Source: Zelonia costaricensis
Taxonomy: Eukaryota > Euglenozoa > Kinetoplastea > Trypanosomatida > Trypanosomatidae
Reading direction: 5' to 3'
NCBI GenBank assembly: GCA_030849075.1
Contig: JASAOO010003402.1
Coordinates: 1-55,202, forward strand
Length of the DNA stretch: 55,202 nucleotides
Below are positions 1 through 9,873 of the stretch, piece by piece (the stretch's first letter is position 1; each line of letters opens with the position of its first letter). The translations under genes were made by a program, and so were the position numbers. A model generated the notes under the pieces. It saw only the letters and a list, made by a program, of their open reading frames with translations, made no database searches and had not been told where the DNA came from.

Positions 1-1089
1 TGAGCACCTTCCCCCCCCCCCCCACCCTCGTTCACATCATCGTCTGTGCGCAGCGAGTGATGCAGGTGCCCTGACCCCCCCTCCCTCTCTCCCTCTTCTC
101 ACTCTCTGTTCTCTTCTGTGTATTCAGCTCCGTCAGTCTCCTGCCCTTTTCACATCCACTGCACGCCGAAGGAGGTTCGCGTCGCGCAGTGTGATGCGTC
201 CGCGCGCTCCCCCCCCCCCCACGTGATCCCTGCGTTGTGCACGTGCATTCTGAGTTTATCGCTCTTGAGTGTTTCCTTTTGGTTCTCGTGTGGGGGGTTT
301 GTCGCCGTAGCGGGAGCAGGCTGCCGGCGTACCCCGACGGAGACCGGAGTCCCTCGTCCCGAGTGAAGCTTGTGTCACGTTAAACCCGGCTAGTGCCGGA
401 GGGAAGGGGGGGAGGAGGTAAGCGCACGGGAGGCGTTGGGACCCCCCCCCCCCCAACAGTGTCTGCCAGAGCTTCGGGCAGGATGATGTGCTGCGTGAGC
501 GGTGGTGAGCACCTGAGCCCGCCGGTCAATCCGGCTGAGGATGCGGCTGGTGAGGAGAGGTCGGGGTTCGAGGCGGCCTCGCCGTGAACAGGAGGACTAA
601 AACTGATAACGCAAGGCGCCATGTGCGCAGGGGTGGGGGTGGGGGGGGTGCGAGTCGCTAGACGCCGCCCACCCAGCGGGAGACGCACGCCTGTTGTTTT
701 CCAGTCCACCATTATCACCGCGGAGGGGAGACATCGGAGAAGCACCAGCTTCCCTTGGTCGTAGACGTGGGCTCTTGTCGTGTTCGACTCGTCGCTTCTT
801 CCTCCCACAACCCCTCCCTTCGCATCGCTCTTCACCTGCTACCTGGGCGTGTTTAAATGTGTGTGTGCGTCGGGTCTGAGTCTCTCCGTCCCCGTTCGTG
901 AGTTTGCGTGCACGACCTACGTGTAGGAGCAGCCCCTTCACCATAGCAACACACGCTGACCCTCGCACAAGCGCTTCTCTTCTCGTAGTAGTCAAAGGTA
1001 GATACAGCTTCTTAGGTTTAGAGTCTCTTTGCCTCTCTTCCTCCCCCCCGTACTAGTATCATAGCGCACTAGGATCAGATCGAGTCAAG
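1..1089. other. Intergenic / 5' flank of first gene
   Basis: No convincing coding region is visible. The stretch is rich in C runs (10-23, around 211-220 and 446-454) and pyrimidine tracts. It ends with the splice-acceptor-like sequence just before the first gene. The very first triplet is TGA, which might close a gene lying to the left, but nothing in the window can test that. It most likely holds the 3' UTR of an upstream gene and the intergenic spacer. Confidence 0.6.
1024..1056 (+). promoter_or_regulatory. Polypyrimidine tract and predicted spliced-leader acceptor, gene 1
   Basis: A C/T tract at about 1024-1049 is followed by the first AG at 1055-1056, 33 nt before the ATG at 1090. This matches the kinetoplastid trans-splicing signal (polypyrimidine tract, then first AG). 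It is predicted only by position; RNA evidence would decide. Confidence 0.5.
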
Positions 1090-1743
1090 ATGCTGCGCCG
1101 CTGCTGTGCGTCCTCGTCCATCGCCAGCGCAGCCGCGTCCGGTGTGGTGTGCAGTGCGCGCTCCATCGCGAGCGAGTTCAAGGATATCCGCCCCCGCACC
1201 GGCGGCGCGGCGCCGCCGCCGTCCATCTCGCACAATGAGCCGATCTTGCCCATGGACTTCAACCCGCACATCGAGTGGTTCGAGTATCCCAAGGAAATCT
1301 TCAACCCCAAGTACCCGTACACGCGCGAGGAGAGCATTCGCATGACCGAGGAGTCGTGGGAGAGTACGATGGACGAGATGGCAAGCAAGTACGGCATGCG
1401 GTTGAACATGACGTCGAAGCCGACCTTCTGGATGGCGTGGTCGCTGATGTTCTTCTACAGCTGGTACACGCTGTGGGGCTGCTACCGCGCCATGGGCACG
1501 GAGCCGGGCTGGTCGCACTTCAAGGGCGTGGTGCTCAACCAGCCGACGGTGCCGGTGCTCGAGGAGGACGACATTTACCTCGACCAGTGGATGCGGCCGG
1601 AGATGCGGGAGAAGTTCTGCCGCTACGACCGCTTCTGGAACTGGAAGCCGCTGGTGAAGCGCGAGGGGGCGCAGACGACGTGGGCCATCCCGATGCAGTA
1701 CGCCGACGAGTCGGAGTGGCGCCACATGACGAGCCGCTGCTGA
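1090..1743 (+). CDS. Probable mitochondrial single-span membrane protein (unknown)
   Basis: A 217-aa protein that I do not recognise. The N-terminus (about 1-28) has Arg3, Arg4 and Arg24, many Ala/Ser and no acidic residue before Glu29, which is typical of a mitochondrial presequence. An aromatic-rich hydrophobic stretch at about 113-133 (W115, W118, F121, F122, Y123, W125, Y126, W129) is one predicted membrane span. The flanks are soluble, charged and rich in Trp/Tyr/Pro. One span, a presequence and a small size suit an accessory subunit of an inner-membrane respiratory complex or ATP synthase, but that is inference. The first ATG lies just after a good splice-acceptor signal and was chosen as the start. 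The stop codon sits inside a strong hairpin (see 1725-1763). Confidence 0.85.
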   Translation: MLRRCCASSSIASAAASGVVCSARSIASEFKDIRPRTGGAAPPPSISHNEPILPMDFNPHIEWFEYPKEIFNPKYPYTREESIRMTEESWESTMDEMASKYGMRLNMTSKPTFWMAWSLMFFYSWYTLWGCYRAMGTEPGWSHFKGVVLNQPTVPVLEEDDIYLDQWMRPEMREKFCRYDRFWNWKPLVKREGAQTTWAIPMQYADESEWRHMTSRC

Positions 1744-1763
1744 GCCAGCAGCGGCTCGTCGTG
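1725..1763 (+). other. 18-bp hairpin spanning the gene 1 stop codon
   Basis: Perfect 15-bp arms (1728-1742 and 1746-1760) enclose a 3-nt loop (1743-1745). Three more pairs outside (1725-1727 with 1761-1763, one of them G-U) give 18 bp. The TGA at 1741-1743 lies at the tip, two bases in the stem and one in the loop. The 5' arm is the last coding sequence of gene 1, so the UTR repeats the C-terminal codons in inverted order. In the mRNA this is a very stable terminal hairpin. Confidence 0.8.
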
Positions 1764-1770
1764 CGCGGTC

Positions 1771-1773
<3 letters not shown>

Positions 1774-1807
<34 letters not shown>
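1774..1807 (+). repeat. (GT)17 microsatellite
   Basis: Uninterrupted GT dinucleotides begin 31 nt after the stop of gene 1, presumably in its 3' UTR. This is the first of several GT tracts placed shortly after stop codons. Confidence 0.95.
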
Positions 1808-1810
<3 letters not shown>

Positions 1811-2266
1811 CGTAGTCGTGCGCGCTTACGTTTCGGAGCGCGCCTCATCTCCCCTCCCTCTGCTGTGTTGCTTTCAGGGGAGTAATTCTGGACGTGCATG
1901 CGCGCGTGCGTTGTGTTGTTCTTACGGTGGTGGTGGTGGTGCGCGCTGCCCTTGTCTGTCTTGCTGATGTCCCCTCCCCCTCGACCCTCGACCCTCGCCC
2001 CTCGCCCCAACCCCCACCGGACGTGCCTCCACCCGCTCCTCCTCCGCGCGTTGTCTTTCCTTTGTTTTCCCTCTGTCCCTCTCTGCGCCCTTCAAGCGAG
2101 CGCGTTCGCGTGAGCCGAGCGCGTCATCCACGCCGCGTGGTGCTCGAGCTTGACGATGCGCGACGCAAACCTACATGCCACAACGCTGACTGGCAACGAT
2201 CGACACGCGCACGTTGTGGTGCTGGCGAAGCGGTGTACACGCTTGCACCCCGCTCCACCTCGCAGG

Positions 2267-2287
2267 CACACACACACACACACACAC
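2267..2287 (+). repeat. (CA)10 microsatellite
   Basis: A CA tract in the gene 1-2 spacer. It is complementary to the GT tract at 1774-1807 if both are on the same precursor RNA. Confidence 0.9.
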
Positions 2288-3045
2288 TTTTTTGGGGGTG
2301 GGGGTGGAGTGCCAGCTACGTAGCAAGAGGTACCGCTTGCAGGACAGAGGCTCCACCACATCCCACACTCGTCACCGCCTCCACATCGACTCGGGGCGAG
2401 TGGACGCGTCGCAGAGCGGTGCCGGCCGCTCCGTCGCGCGCCCCTCCCCCCCCCATGTGCACGCGCTGACAACGCCAACGCGCTGCCATTCGCTCCCCCC
2501 TCTCCTCCTTCTCGCTTGCCGTCCACTGTCCCCGCACCCCTCCTCTCTCTCACACACACCCTGGCCGCACGCAACCTCCCACCCACCCACCCCTCATTCC
2601 TGCTGCACTCGTCTGCCACAGCTGCGGCAGTCGCTGGCTTGTATTCTTGTTTTCTGCGTGTGCGCCGCTTCAACTTGATTTCCTTAAGCGCTGCCGTGCT
2701 CGACTCGCGGGGTCACCTCACACCCCCACTCCCCCTTCCCCCGGGCCGAGCTCCCGTCCACGTCCACGTCCACGTCCACGCCTCAGCCCGCCCAGCGGAC
2801 TCAACCGGCGACACGCTTCGCAACGGCGCTCCCCGTAAGACCGCGTGGGTGACGCAGGCAACGCACGGCGGAGTCGCGGATCGCCGCTGACCGCATCACA
2901 CGGTCGTCCCGCCGACACTGCGCGTGCGAGGAAAGTGGGGTGCAGTCGCCTCCACAGCACGGCACGCTTTCCCCCACCCCCACCCGCTCGTCTACTGCGA
3001 CGACCTCAAGGGCGTCTCTCACACAAGTTCCGTATATACACACCA

Positions 3046-3079
3046 CTCTTCCCCCCCCCTTCCCTCGCCGGCACTCCAG
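3046..3079 (+). promoter_or_regulatory. Polypyrimidine tract and predicted spliced-leader acceptor, gene 2
   Basis: A pyrimidine tract at 3046-3069 is followed by an AG at 3078-3079, giving a 5' UTR of about 141 nt. A second long C run (about 3167-3183) is less likely to serve, because the first AG after it (3217-3218) would leave only 2 nt before the ATG. Confidence 0.4.
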
Positions 3080-3220
3080 TGCCTTGCCTCAGCACACCGT
3101 GCACGTTTGGATCGGCGTGCATTCGTGGCTCTTGTTTGGCGTTGCTTGCAATCCAGATCCTCTCCACCCCCCCCCCCCCCCCCACACTCCACGCCCTTCG
3201 CCCTCACCCCGACTCGAGCC

Positions 3221-6200
3221 ATGCGTCACAACCGGTTCCTCGCCTCGTCGCCCGACATGGACCGCATCGACATCGCCGCCGTGCAGGCCGTTGGAAGCAG
3301 CGGCACCGAGGCCGCAGCACCGCCCTCTTGCTCGCGCACCATCCCGTGCAGCCCGCGGACGTCCTCTGTGCCACCGCACTCGACCGCTGGCAAGGACGCT
3401 TGGGTAAGCCGCACTCCGTGGCACAGCGGCAACGATGCAGCGAGGGCCGCGGCGGACGCTCAGCGTGCCATCACCTCCCCGCTACCCAACACCCCGCACG
3501 AGACTGCCGGGCTCGCGCAAACGTACAGCGGCGGTGGGCGGCCGCCCATGGGCAGCATCCACGGCGACGGGGGCCGTGGCAGCACACCCAACGCCGCCCC
3601 GCTCCCTCGCCGAACGCTGCCCCCGCAGGCGGCCACCACGATGGCGGGCGGGAGCCCCGCACCCTCCGTGGCCCTCCTCCGTCACTCCCACGGCGGCACT
3701 ACCCGCATCCTCTACGCTGACGGCCACGTTGAAACCATCGTCGCTGGCACTGCGTCCACCCCAACCGGCGCCGCGACAAGCTCGGCCCCATCACCGCCGC
3801 TGCCGCCGCCATCCGCCGCGGCGTTGGGCGGGGCACCCGTGCGCGCGTCCGCGGGCGGGCCCAAGCCGAGCTCGCCGCGATCGCGGTCGCCCACGTCGGG
3901 CGCGAAGGCGGGTGGCTCCCGTGTAGGCTCCACCTCGACGTCGCGGAAAGCGCCGAGCGCGGCGGCGGCGGCAGGGGCTGGGGTGCATCGACCGTGGCTC
4001 CTGAAGTCCTTCGATGCGGTGGCACAGGTGCATCAGGCGCCATCGCTTCCGCCGCCCACCGACCCTGCGATGGCGCCGCAGTGGGGTCGCCCGCCCTCGC
4101 TCCAGAGCCCCATCGCGCCTTTCAGCGGGACGGGCAGCATCAGCGCCTTCGCCTCCCCCACAGAGACCGACTTCGACTTCCGCCCTAGCCGCTTCCACTC
4201 CACCTCCAGCCACACCGTCCCCGCCACACGCGAGCCGAGCCGCGTCTTCGCCGCCCACGTGCCGCCGCAGTCGACGCACGCCTCGCTCACCCGCGCCGGC
4301 GAGTCGCCGTACGACGCAGCGGGCCTCGTCACGCCGCCGCCCAAGCCGCTGCACTCCTCCAGCACGCGCGACCACCTCACGGAGTGCTTCAGGGAGAGCG
4401 CCGAGGCCGACGCCGGCGATCGCGCGAGTGTGTTCCTCACGTCTGTCATGCTGGGCGCGAGCTCGATCGGGCGCACGGACGCGTCCGCAGCGCCCCTCGC
4501 GGTGGCCATGCGCCAGCAGCAGCAACTCCGCAGCCTCGAGAGCGCGTCCAGCCGCGGGGACGGTCGCTGCGGGTCCCCCGCGCTGGGCTCCGCGCTGCCG
4601 GCCGTCATGTGCACGTCTCCGCAGTTTGAGGCTCATTCAGACGCAGGGGCCGAGTCGGGCATCGCCAGCGTGGACGCGGCCGCGACGCAGGTGCTGATCG
4701 CCATGCAATGCGGCATCCGCGCGGAGATGGCGGCCGAGCAGCGGGCTGCGGCTCAGACGTACGCGAGCCGCTTCTCCCGCGACGTGTCCGCCTCTCCGTC
4801 AATCTTCTCCCTGCGGTTCCCGTTCCGCCCACTCTCCGAGCTGCACGCATTCGCGGCGCGGCCCGAGGGGGATGTGGAGGTGGCCGCCGCCGCGTGGGCG
4901 GCACTGGGCATCAGTCCAGCCAGCCCGCACTCGGGGCTCCCGTCGACGCTGCTGGGCGGGTCCCACGGCGGCAAGAGCGGCACGAGCCCAGGCAACATGA
5001 ATACTTCGACCTCCTCGCTCAGCACCGTCGCCGCGGCGGTGGCGGCGGTGCAGGCGTCCGCGAACGCGCAGGTCACGGCCGCCGCGGTGGCCCTCTCCCC
5101 ACACGCCACGGAAGTCCTTCTCGCCGACGCCCAGACGACGACGCCGTCAGGCTTCACCATACCGGAGCTGCTGAACGACCGCCTGCTGCCGCGCGAGGTC
5201 CCTGCGCTACGTCACAAGCTCACCGAGCTCTGCAGCGTTCGCGGGCTGGTGGACAGCAGCGACACAACAGCCTGCCGCTTCGCCGCGTCCTTCGTATGGT
5301 TTGCGCTGCTGCGCTGCCGCAAGGCGCACCGCGAGCAGTCCCTCGTCGATGGGTACCGCCGCCTGTCGCGGGCCTTCTCGGACGCCTTCCCGCATGTGGC
5401 GATGGCCGACACGCTGCCGCCGCTCGACGTGCTCGAGGAGCTGCTCGTGGAGCTGCAGACGTGTTTGCAGTTCTCCGCCCAGGTGGAGAGTGCCGCAGCG
5501 CTCGCGAATGCCGATGACGACGATGAGAGTGTGGGTAGTGGTGGCGGTGGCGGTGGTGGTGGCGGTTCGAGTGTGTCGCCCCGCACGCTTGCGGCGACCA
5601 GCGGCCCCTTCAACACTACAACGAGCACCAACATGGACGCGAGTGTGTCCGCCACGGCGCCGCCGGTGGACCGCGACGCAGACAACCAGCCGCCTTCGCT
5701 GTCGCCCTCGGGAACGCGCCACCACCACCACCACCACCACCCCGCGCCCAGCAAGAGCGGCAAGGACAAGCGTGCTGGTGCCGGCGGCGCCCCCCTGGCT
5801 CCGGTAGCGGTGCCGCTGCGTGTGCGCCTGCAGGACCACCGTGCGTGTTTCCCGCTGCTGCTGACGCCGACCTGGTCGAAGCTGATCAACCCGGCCGGGC
5901 CCAGCGTGCAGGGCACCGGCGACTACGGTGCCACCCCTGTCGACGCAACCTTGTCGCAGCACCGCCCCGCCACGAAGCCACCCTCGTCCGCGTTCCACCT
6001 GCGCCGCTCCGACGAGCAGGGCGTGCTGCCCCCGACGGAGTCCCTGACGACGCTGGTGAAGGTGTACCACGACTTGTGGCTGCACCACAGCGAGTACGTG
6101 CAGCTCTGCCTGTACGAGGAGCTGCTCTACAAGCAGCTGGCCCTCCTCTTCGGGTCCTTCATTATGCACCTCCACCAGGCCGGGCCCGCCGCTGGCCCCA

Positions 6201-9200
6201 AGACGGCGCCAACGACGGGGGTGCTGTCGTCCAACACGTCCGCCACGCCGCACTCCTTCGCGTCCCTCCCGACGGCCGAGAACGCCGCCGCGCGGCGGGC
6301 CGGGGCCGGCGGGGCCAGAGCGCTTTCTGCGGAGACTTACGCATCCGGAGGTGGTGCAGGAGGCGCCGCAGCGTACGAGGCAAGCCCGAATCTGGGGTCC
6401 ATCGCTTCCGTGGGGGTCGGCAGTGACGCGGCGTTTGCACCGATGGGCGCTCGCAGCAGCGGCAGCAGCGGCGGGGGCGGCAAGAGCGGCGTGCCGCAGC
6501 CCCTGGGCAGCATGTCCGGTGCGCCCACCACCCCCAAGCACCGCGCCAGGACGAACACAAACAGCGCCGTCGTCAACCCCACGGCGACGGCGACGGCGAC
6601 AGCGACCCTCTCCGCCGCGGCCGTGGCGACGCCGGTGGTGAAGGATGGCATCCTGGAGACGCTGCTCATTCTTGTGGCGCACGCGACGTACTACAACTGT
6701 ACCTTCTGCTTCCCCAACGACGTCTACGCCGGTCTCTTCGATGACGAGTTCCGCTCCGACGTGGTGCGCTGGCTTTCTTTCTGCTGCCACGGCGTGGTGC
6801 TCACTCACGTGCAGGTACGCCACTGGCCCACGCCGGCCAAGTCCGACTACGCGGCCGCGCAGCTGAAGCGCAAGGCAGCGGTGGAGCGGGAGCTCGCGGC
6901 GCTGGGGCTGCTGCGGGTGCAGCCACCGCCCCAAAGCCGTGCCTTGCTGCAGCGATCGCCCGCGTCGCCGCGCACGCCGGTGGCCTCCGTCGCGCCGTCG
7001 AGCCCGGCCCACACCGCCCTGGGCGATGGCGACAACGCGAGCTCGCTGGTGCTCGGCAGCGACGATGCGACCTTTGACTTCGGTGACGTCGCCGCGAACA
7101 GCGAATCGCGACTGGCGTACCAGCTCGACCGCTACGGCCGCGCCGCCGCCCTGCACGTGGCGGATCTCGAGCGGTGCATGGCGCGGCTGCAGCGGCGGCA
7201 CCAGACCACCACCGGCGCCCCGCTCGGCGCCCTCCGCCGGCGGCGCAGCGGATCGTTCCGCACCCCCATCGGCAGCCGGCGCAGCTCCCTCGCCAGTGCG
7301 GCAAACCTGCTGGTGCAGGGCCCCGACCTCGCCGCCCCGTTCGGGGGGCGGCGCGGCTCCGCCACCCCCGGTGCGTCGCCGATATCCGAGAAGCGGCGTG
7401 GGTCGGCAGTGACGGCGGCCCCCTCGCCGCCTCCGCAGCGCTTGAGCACGTCGCAGGCGCAGCTGGGCCGCGCGCGCCTCGAGACCGGCACCGGAGCGGC
7501 GCTAAGCTCGCCCGCGCGCACGGCCGACCGGTCCGCCGACACCCTCGCGGCGTACCCGGCGGCGGCGGAGATCGCGTCCGGCGGCGCCGCATCGAGCCGT
7601 CGCAGCCGCTCTCACCACACCTCCACAGCGGGCGGCACGAACGCGTCACCGGGGCGCTCACGTCGCGGTCGTCTCCTCGGCGGTGGCGGTGCCACCGCGG
7701 CTGCCGCGATGGCGCAGGCGCGGCTGGTGCGAGAGCAGGAGGAGGCCCGCGCGCAGTACCGCACGAGCGCTGCGGTGCCGGTGGACAAGAATCTGGTTTT
7801 TGTTGCCGCCGAGCTGCGCGGGGCGGGGGCGTCCGTGAAGAGCGTGGCCCACGTGCACCATCACGCGGCGCTGCAGGGCGACAGCGGCGGCGGCGCCGAG
7901 GGGGCGGAGGGGGCGCTGCCCGAGTCGATGCCAGGACCCAGCCGCAGGCCCAGCCTTGACGTGCACAAGGAGCAGCGCCGCGGCGGCCGCCGCCAGGGGC
8001 AGGCCACCTCGCTGCTCGCCTCGTATCCACTGTGCTGCAGCCCAGCCCCGATCCTGGAGTACTGGCTGTCGACGCTGATTCGAGCACCATGCTGGTGGAC
8101 CACGCGCACCGGCGTGGCCACCGCAACCGCCGTGGCCGGGGCGGCAGCGGCGACGTCGCCAGCCGCGCTGCAGCAGCAGAGTGCGCAGCTCATCTTGTGG
8201 TCGTCGGTTCCGATCGGAGCCGACGGCGCGGTGATGCCGGCGCACGATCTGTGCCGACTGCAGCTCGAGCCCTGGCGGGGCATCTTTCACCCAATCGTGG
8301 TCGTCCCGCCCATCAGCGACGAGGCCCAGCAGGCGACGCAGCGCATCCGCGTGTATGCGCGCACCCTGCCACGTCAGCAAGTCCGGCTCTACAGGCTGCT
8401 GGAGCTGCAGCTGGTGCAGCGCGAGCAGCGGGAGCTGCTCTCGTGCCATCACCAGTCGCCCGTCACGCACGCACATGCGCAGTGGCGCCTGCACGACCAC
8501 ACCGGCAACGCCGCAAGGGCTGGGTCGCCGGGGCTGCCTTGCCTCGCGCCCGCCGAGATCAGCGCTTCGGGACTTTCGGCCGGTGCGGTAGGGCTTGGGC
8601 TGACTTCTCCCGCGGTGTTTCACCTGCCGGCGGTCGGAGGTGGACGCACTGATGCGGCGGCGAGCGGCGCGGTGGTGGTGCCCAGTCACGGGGAGGGGCT
8701 GACCGGCGCCGCGTCGCCGCTGTCCCCGAACTCCCTCCCGTCCCGCCGCGCCGCCGCCGCGGCGCCCGTGATCCCGGGCACGCAGTGCGACGCGGTGTGC
8801 GCCAGCTCCGCGATGCTGCCGCACGTGCCGGTCATGACGGCCAAGGAGGCCGCTGCGCAGGCCGCGACGTCGACGTCGAACATGCTCATGGCCGGCGCGG
8901 GGGTGGCCGGGGTGTCCAGCGTTCGCCACCGCATGATGGGCGAGACGTACCAGGGCTGCACCTCTCCCTTCTTTATGCTCTACTCCGCCTCCTTCAAGAC
9001 GGCTGCAGGGCTGGGGCCGCGCTCGCACCGCAGTGGCCGCAGGACAGAGCCCATGACGTCCGCATCGCCATCGCCACCGACGACGTCGCTGTCAGGGCTT
9101 GACGGCGGGGGCGAGCGCAGCACCGGCAGTGACCTGGGTCGGCCAACCTCGGCCGGCACGCTGCCGTCGCTGGCGACCTCGCTGGGGTGGGGCCCGGTGT

Positions 9201-9820
9201 CGTGCCGCTCACAGGTGTTGCCGGCTCTGGCAGCGGCGACGGCGTCGTGGTCGGGGGCGGCTGCGGGGGCGGGGGTCTCTCCCACGTCCCCGCGCACAAG
9301 CCCCGGCGCCGCAGCACGCATGGGGCACCCGACGCTGGACGGCGACTCACCGCGACCGCGTCACGGCGCCGGGTCTGCTGGACGCGACCAAGAGAACGGC
9401 GGCGTCGGCGCGGCAGCTGGAAGCCGCCCGCCGACGACGAAGGGCATTTCCAGTCGTCTCATCACCACCTTCGCCATCACGGCGATCCCGCGGGAGGAGG
9501 CGAAGCTGCGGCCTCGCCGCCTCGGACCCCTGAAGAAGGAGGCCCTCCGTCGCCGCGAGCAGCTCCTGACCGACATGGCGACGATCGAGAAGCGCGATCA
9601 GGTGGCGCGGCACCAGTACGTCGTCCAGCACCTGCGCCTGTCCAACGCGATGGCGTACACGCAGTCGGAGCCCATGATGCGCCGCTTCCGCGCGCACGGC
9701 CGGCTGGCGCTGGAGCGGCTGGCAAGCGGCGAGATTTCTGAGGCGGCATCGCACCACGCCGCTGTCGCGGCCGCCACGGCGCGGGCCAACGCGGAGCGGG
9801 CCAACAAGCGCTACATGTAA
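3221..9820 (+). CDS. Conserved-looking giant hypothetical protein, 2199 aa
   Basis: Not recognised. The frame is open from 2924, but that position is a GTG. The first ATG is 3221, after the predicted splice site, and was chosen. Most of the protein is Ala/Ser/Pro/Gly-rich and probably disordered. It includes an acidic-plus-Gly run (about 765-782) and a His7 run (about 834-840). Islands of normal, helix-forming composition are embedded in it: about 650-757, about 940-986 (Leu/Tyr/His-rich), about 1138-1203 (aromatic, with several Cys), about 1599-1740 and a basic C-terminal helical block at about 2078-2173. No catalytic motif, membrane span or signal peptide is evident. The islands look like parts of one folded module interrupted by low-complexity insertions, which is common in trypanosomatid proteins. 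A scaffold or cytoskeletal role is possible but unsupported. Confidence 0.85.
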   Translation: MRHNRFLASSPDMDRIDIAAVQAVGSSGTEAAAPPSCSRTIPCSPRTSSVPPHSTAGKDAWVSRTPWHSGNDAARAAADAQRAITSPLPNTPHETAGLAQTYSGGGRPPMGSIHGDGGRGSTPNAAPLPRRTLPPQAATTMAGGSPAPSVALLRHSHGGTTRILYADGHVETIVAGTASTPTGAATSSAPSPPLPPPSAAALGGAPVRASAGGPKPSSPRSRSPTSGAKAGGSRVGSTSTSRKAPSAAAAAGAGVHRPWLLKSFDAVAQVHQAPSLPPPTDPAMAPQWGRPPSLQSPIAPFSGTGSISAFASPTETDFDFRPSRFHSTSSHTVPATREPSRVFAAHVPPQSTHASLTRAGESPYDAAGLVTPPPKPLHSSSTRDHLTECFRESAEADAGDRASVFLTSVMLGASSIGRTDASAAPLAVAMRQQQQLRSLESASSRGDGRCGSPALGSALPAVMCTSPQFEAHSDAGAESGIASVDAAATQVLIAMQCGIRAEMAAEQRAAAQTYASRFSRDVSASPSIFSLRFPFRPLSELHAFAARPEGDVEVAAAAWAALGISPASPHSGLPSTLLGGSHGGKSGTSPGNMNTSTSSLSTVAAAVAAVQASANAQVTAAAVALSPHATEVLLADAQTTTPSGFTIPELLNDRLLPREVPALRHKLTELCSVRGLVDSSDTTACRFAASFVWFALLRCRKAHREQSLVDGYRRLSRAFSDAFPHVAMADTLPPLDVLEELLVELQTCLQFSAQVESAAALANADDDDESVGSGGGGGGGGGSSVSPRTLAATSGPFNTTTSTNMDASVSATAPPVDRDADNQPPSLSPSGTRHHHHHHHPAPSKSGKDKRAGAGGAPLAPVAVPLRVRLQDHRACFPLLLTPTWSKLINPAGPSVQGTGDYGATPVDATLSQHRPATKPPSSAFHLRRSDEQGVLPPTESLTTLVKVYHDLWLHHSEYVQLCLYEELLYKQLALLFGSFIMHLHQAGPAAGPKTAPTTGVLSSNTSATPHSFASLPTAENAAARRAGAGGARALSAETYASGGGAGGAAAYEASPNLGSIASVGVGSDAAFAPMGARSSGSSGGGGKSGVPQPLGSMSGAPTTPKHRARTNTNSAVVNPTATATATATLSAAAVATPVVKDGILETLLILVAHATYYNCTFCFPNDVYAGLFDDEFRSDVVRWLSFCCHGVVLTHVQVRHWPTPAKSDYAAAQLKRKAAVERELAALGLLRVQPPPQSRALLQRSPASPRTPVASVAPSSPAHTALGDGDNASSLVLGSDDATFDFGDVAANSESRLAYQLDRYGRAAALHVADLERCMARLQRRHQTTTGAPLGALRRRRSGSFRTPIGSRRSSLASAANLLVQGPDLAAPFGGRRGSATPGASPISEKRRGSAVTAAPSPPPQRLSTSQAQLGRARLETGTGAALSSPARTADRSADTLAAYPAAAEIASGGAASSRRSRSHHTSTAGGTNASPGRSRRGRLLGGGGATAAAAMAQARLVREQEEARAQYRTSAAVPVDKNLVFVAAELRGAGASVKSVAHVHHHAALQGDSGGGAEGAEGALPESMPGPSRRPSLDVHKEQRRGGRRQGQATSLLASYPLCCSPAPILEYWLSTLIRAPCWWTTRTGVATATAVAGAAAATSPAALQQQSAQLILWSSVPIGADGAVMPAHDLCRLQLEPWRGIFHPIVVVPPISDEAQQATQRIRVYARTLPRQQVRLYRLLELQLVQREQRELLSCHHQSPVTHAHAQWRLHDHTGNAARAGSPGLPCLAPAEISASGLSAGAVGLGLTSPAVFHLPAVGGGRTDAAASGAVVVPSHGEGLTGAASPLSPNSLPSRRAAAAAPVIPGTQCDAVCASSAMLPHVPVMTAKEAAAQAATSTSNMLMAGAGVAGVSSVRHRMMGETYQGCTSPFFMLYSASFKTAAGLGPRSHRSGRRTEPMTSASPSPPTTSLSGLDGGGERSTGSDLGRPTSAGTLPSLATSLGWGPVSCRSQVLPALAAATASWSGAAAGAGVSPTSPRTSPGAAARMGHPTLDGDSPRPRHGAGSAGRDQENGGVGAAAGSRPPTTKGISSRLITTFAITAIPREEAKLRPRRLGPLKKEALRRREQLLTDMATIEKRDQVARHQYVVQHLRLSNAMAYTQSEPMMRRFRAHGRLALERLASGEISEAASHHAAVAAATARANAERANKRYM
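6589..6613 (+). repeat. Hexanucleotide repeat inside gene 2
   Basis: About four tandem ACGGCG-type hexamers encode alternating Thr-Ala. They sit in a low-complexity linker just before a conserved-looking island and are likely length-variable. Confidence 0.7.
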
Positions 9821-9854
9821 CGTCCGAATCACGCCTGCGGGCTGCTGCTGTTGC

Positions 9855-9873
9855 TGTGTGTGTGTGTGTGTGT
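9855..9873 (+). repeat. (TG)9 microsatellite after gene 2
   Basis: TG dinucleotides start 35 nt after the stop of gene 2, the same placement as after gene 1. Confidence 0.9.

Larger units (their letters stand above)
1744..3220. other. Intergenic region, genes 1-2
   Basis: No supportable gene. It holds a (GT)17 tract 31 nt after the stop, a (CA) tract at 2267-2287, a run of tandem hexamers (about 2755-2781, unit reading CGTCCA) and many pyrimidine stretches including a C run at about 3167-3183. ORFs here have no protein-like composition and merely follow the pyrimidine bias. Confidence 0.6.

Noticed and set aside
1725..1763. Gene 1 hairpin as a bacterial-type intrinsic terminator
   Set aside because: The organism is eukaryotic with polycistronic transcription, and no T run follows the hairpin.
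2924..3220. In-frame extension of gene 2
   Set aside because: It begins at GTG, not ATG, and lies across the predicted splice acceptor. Composition is spacer-like.
5207..7201. 664-aa - strand ORF opposite gene 2, and similar long antisense ORFs opposite other genes
   Set aside because: High G/C at third codon positions leaves antisense frames open. They are Arg/His/Ala-rich with no motifs, and all strong genes are on the + strand.
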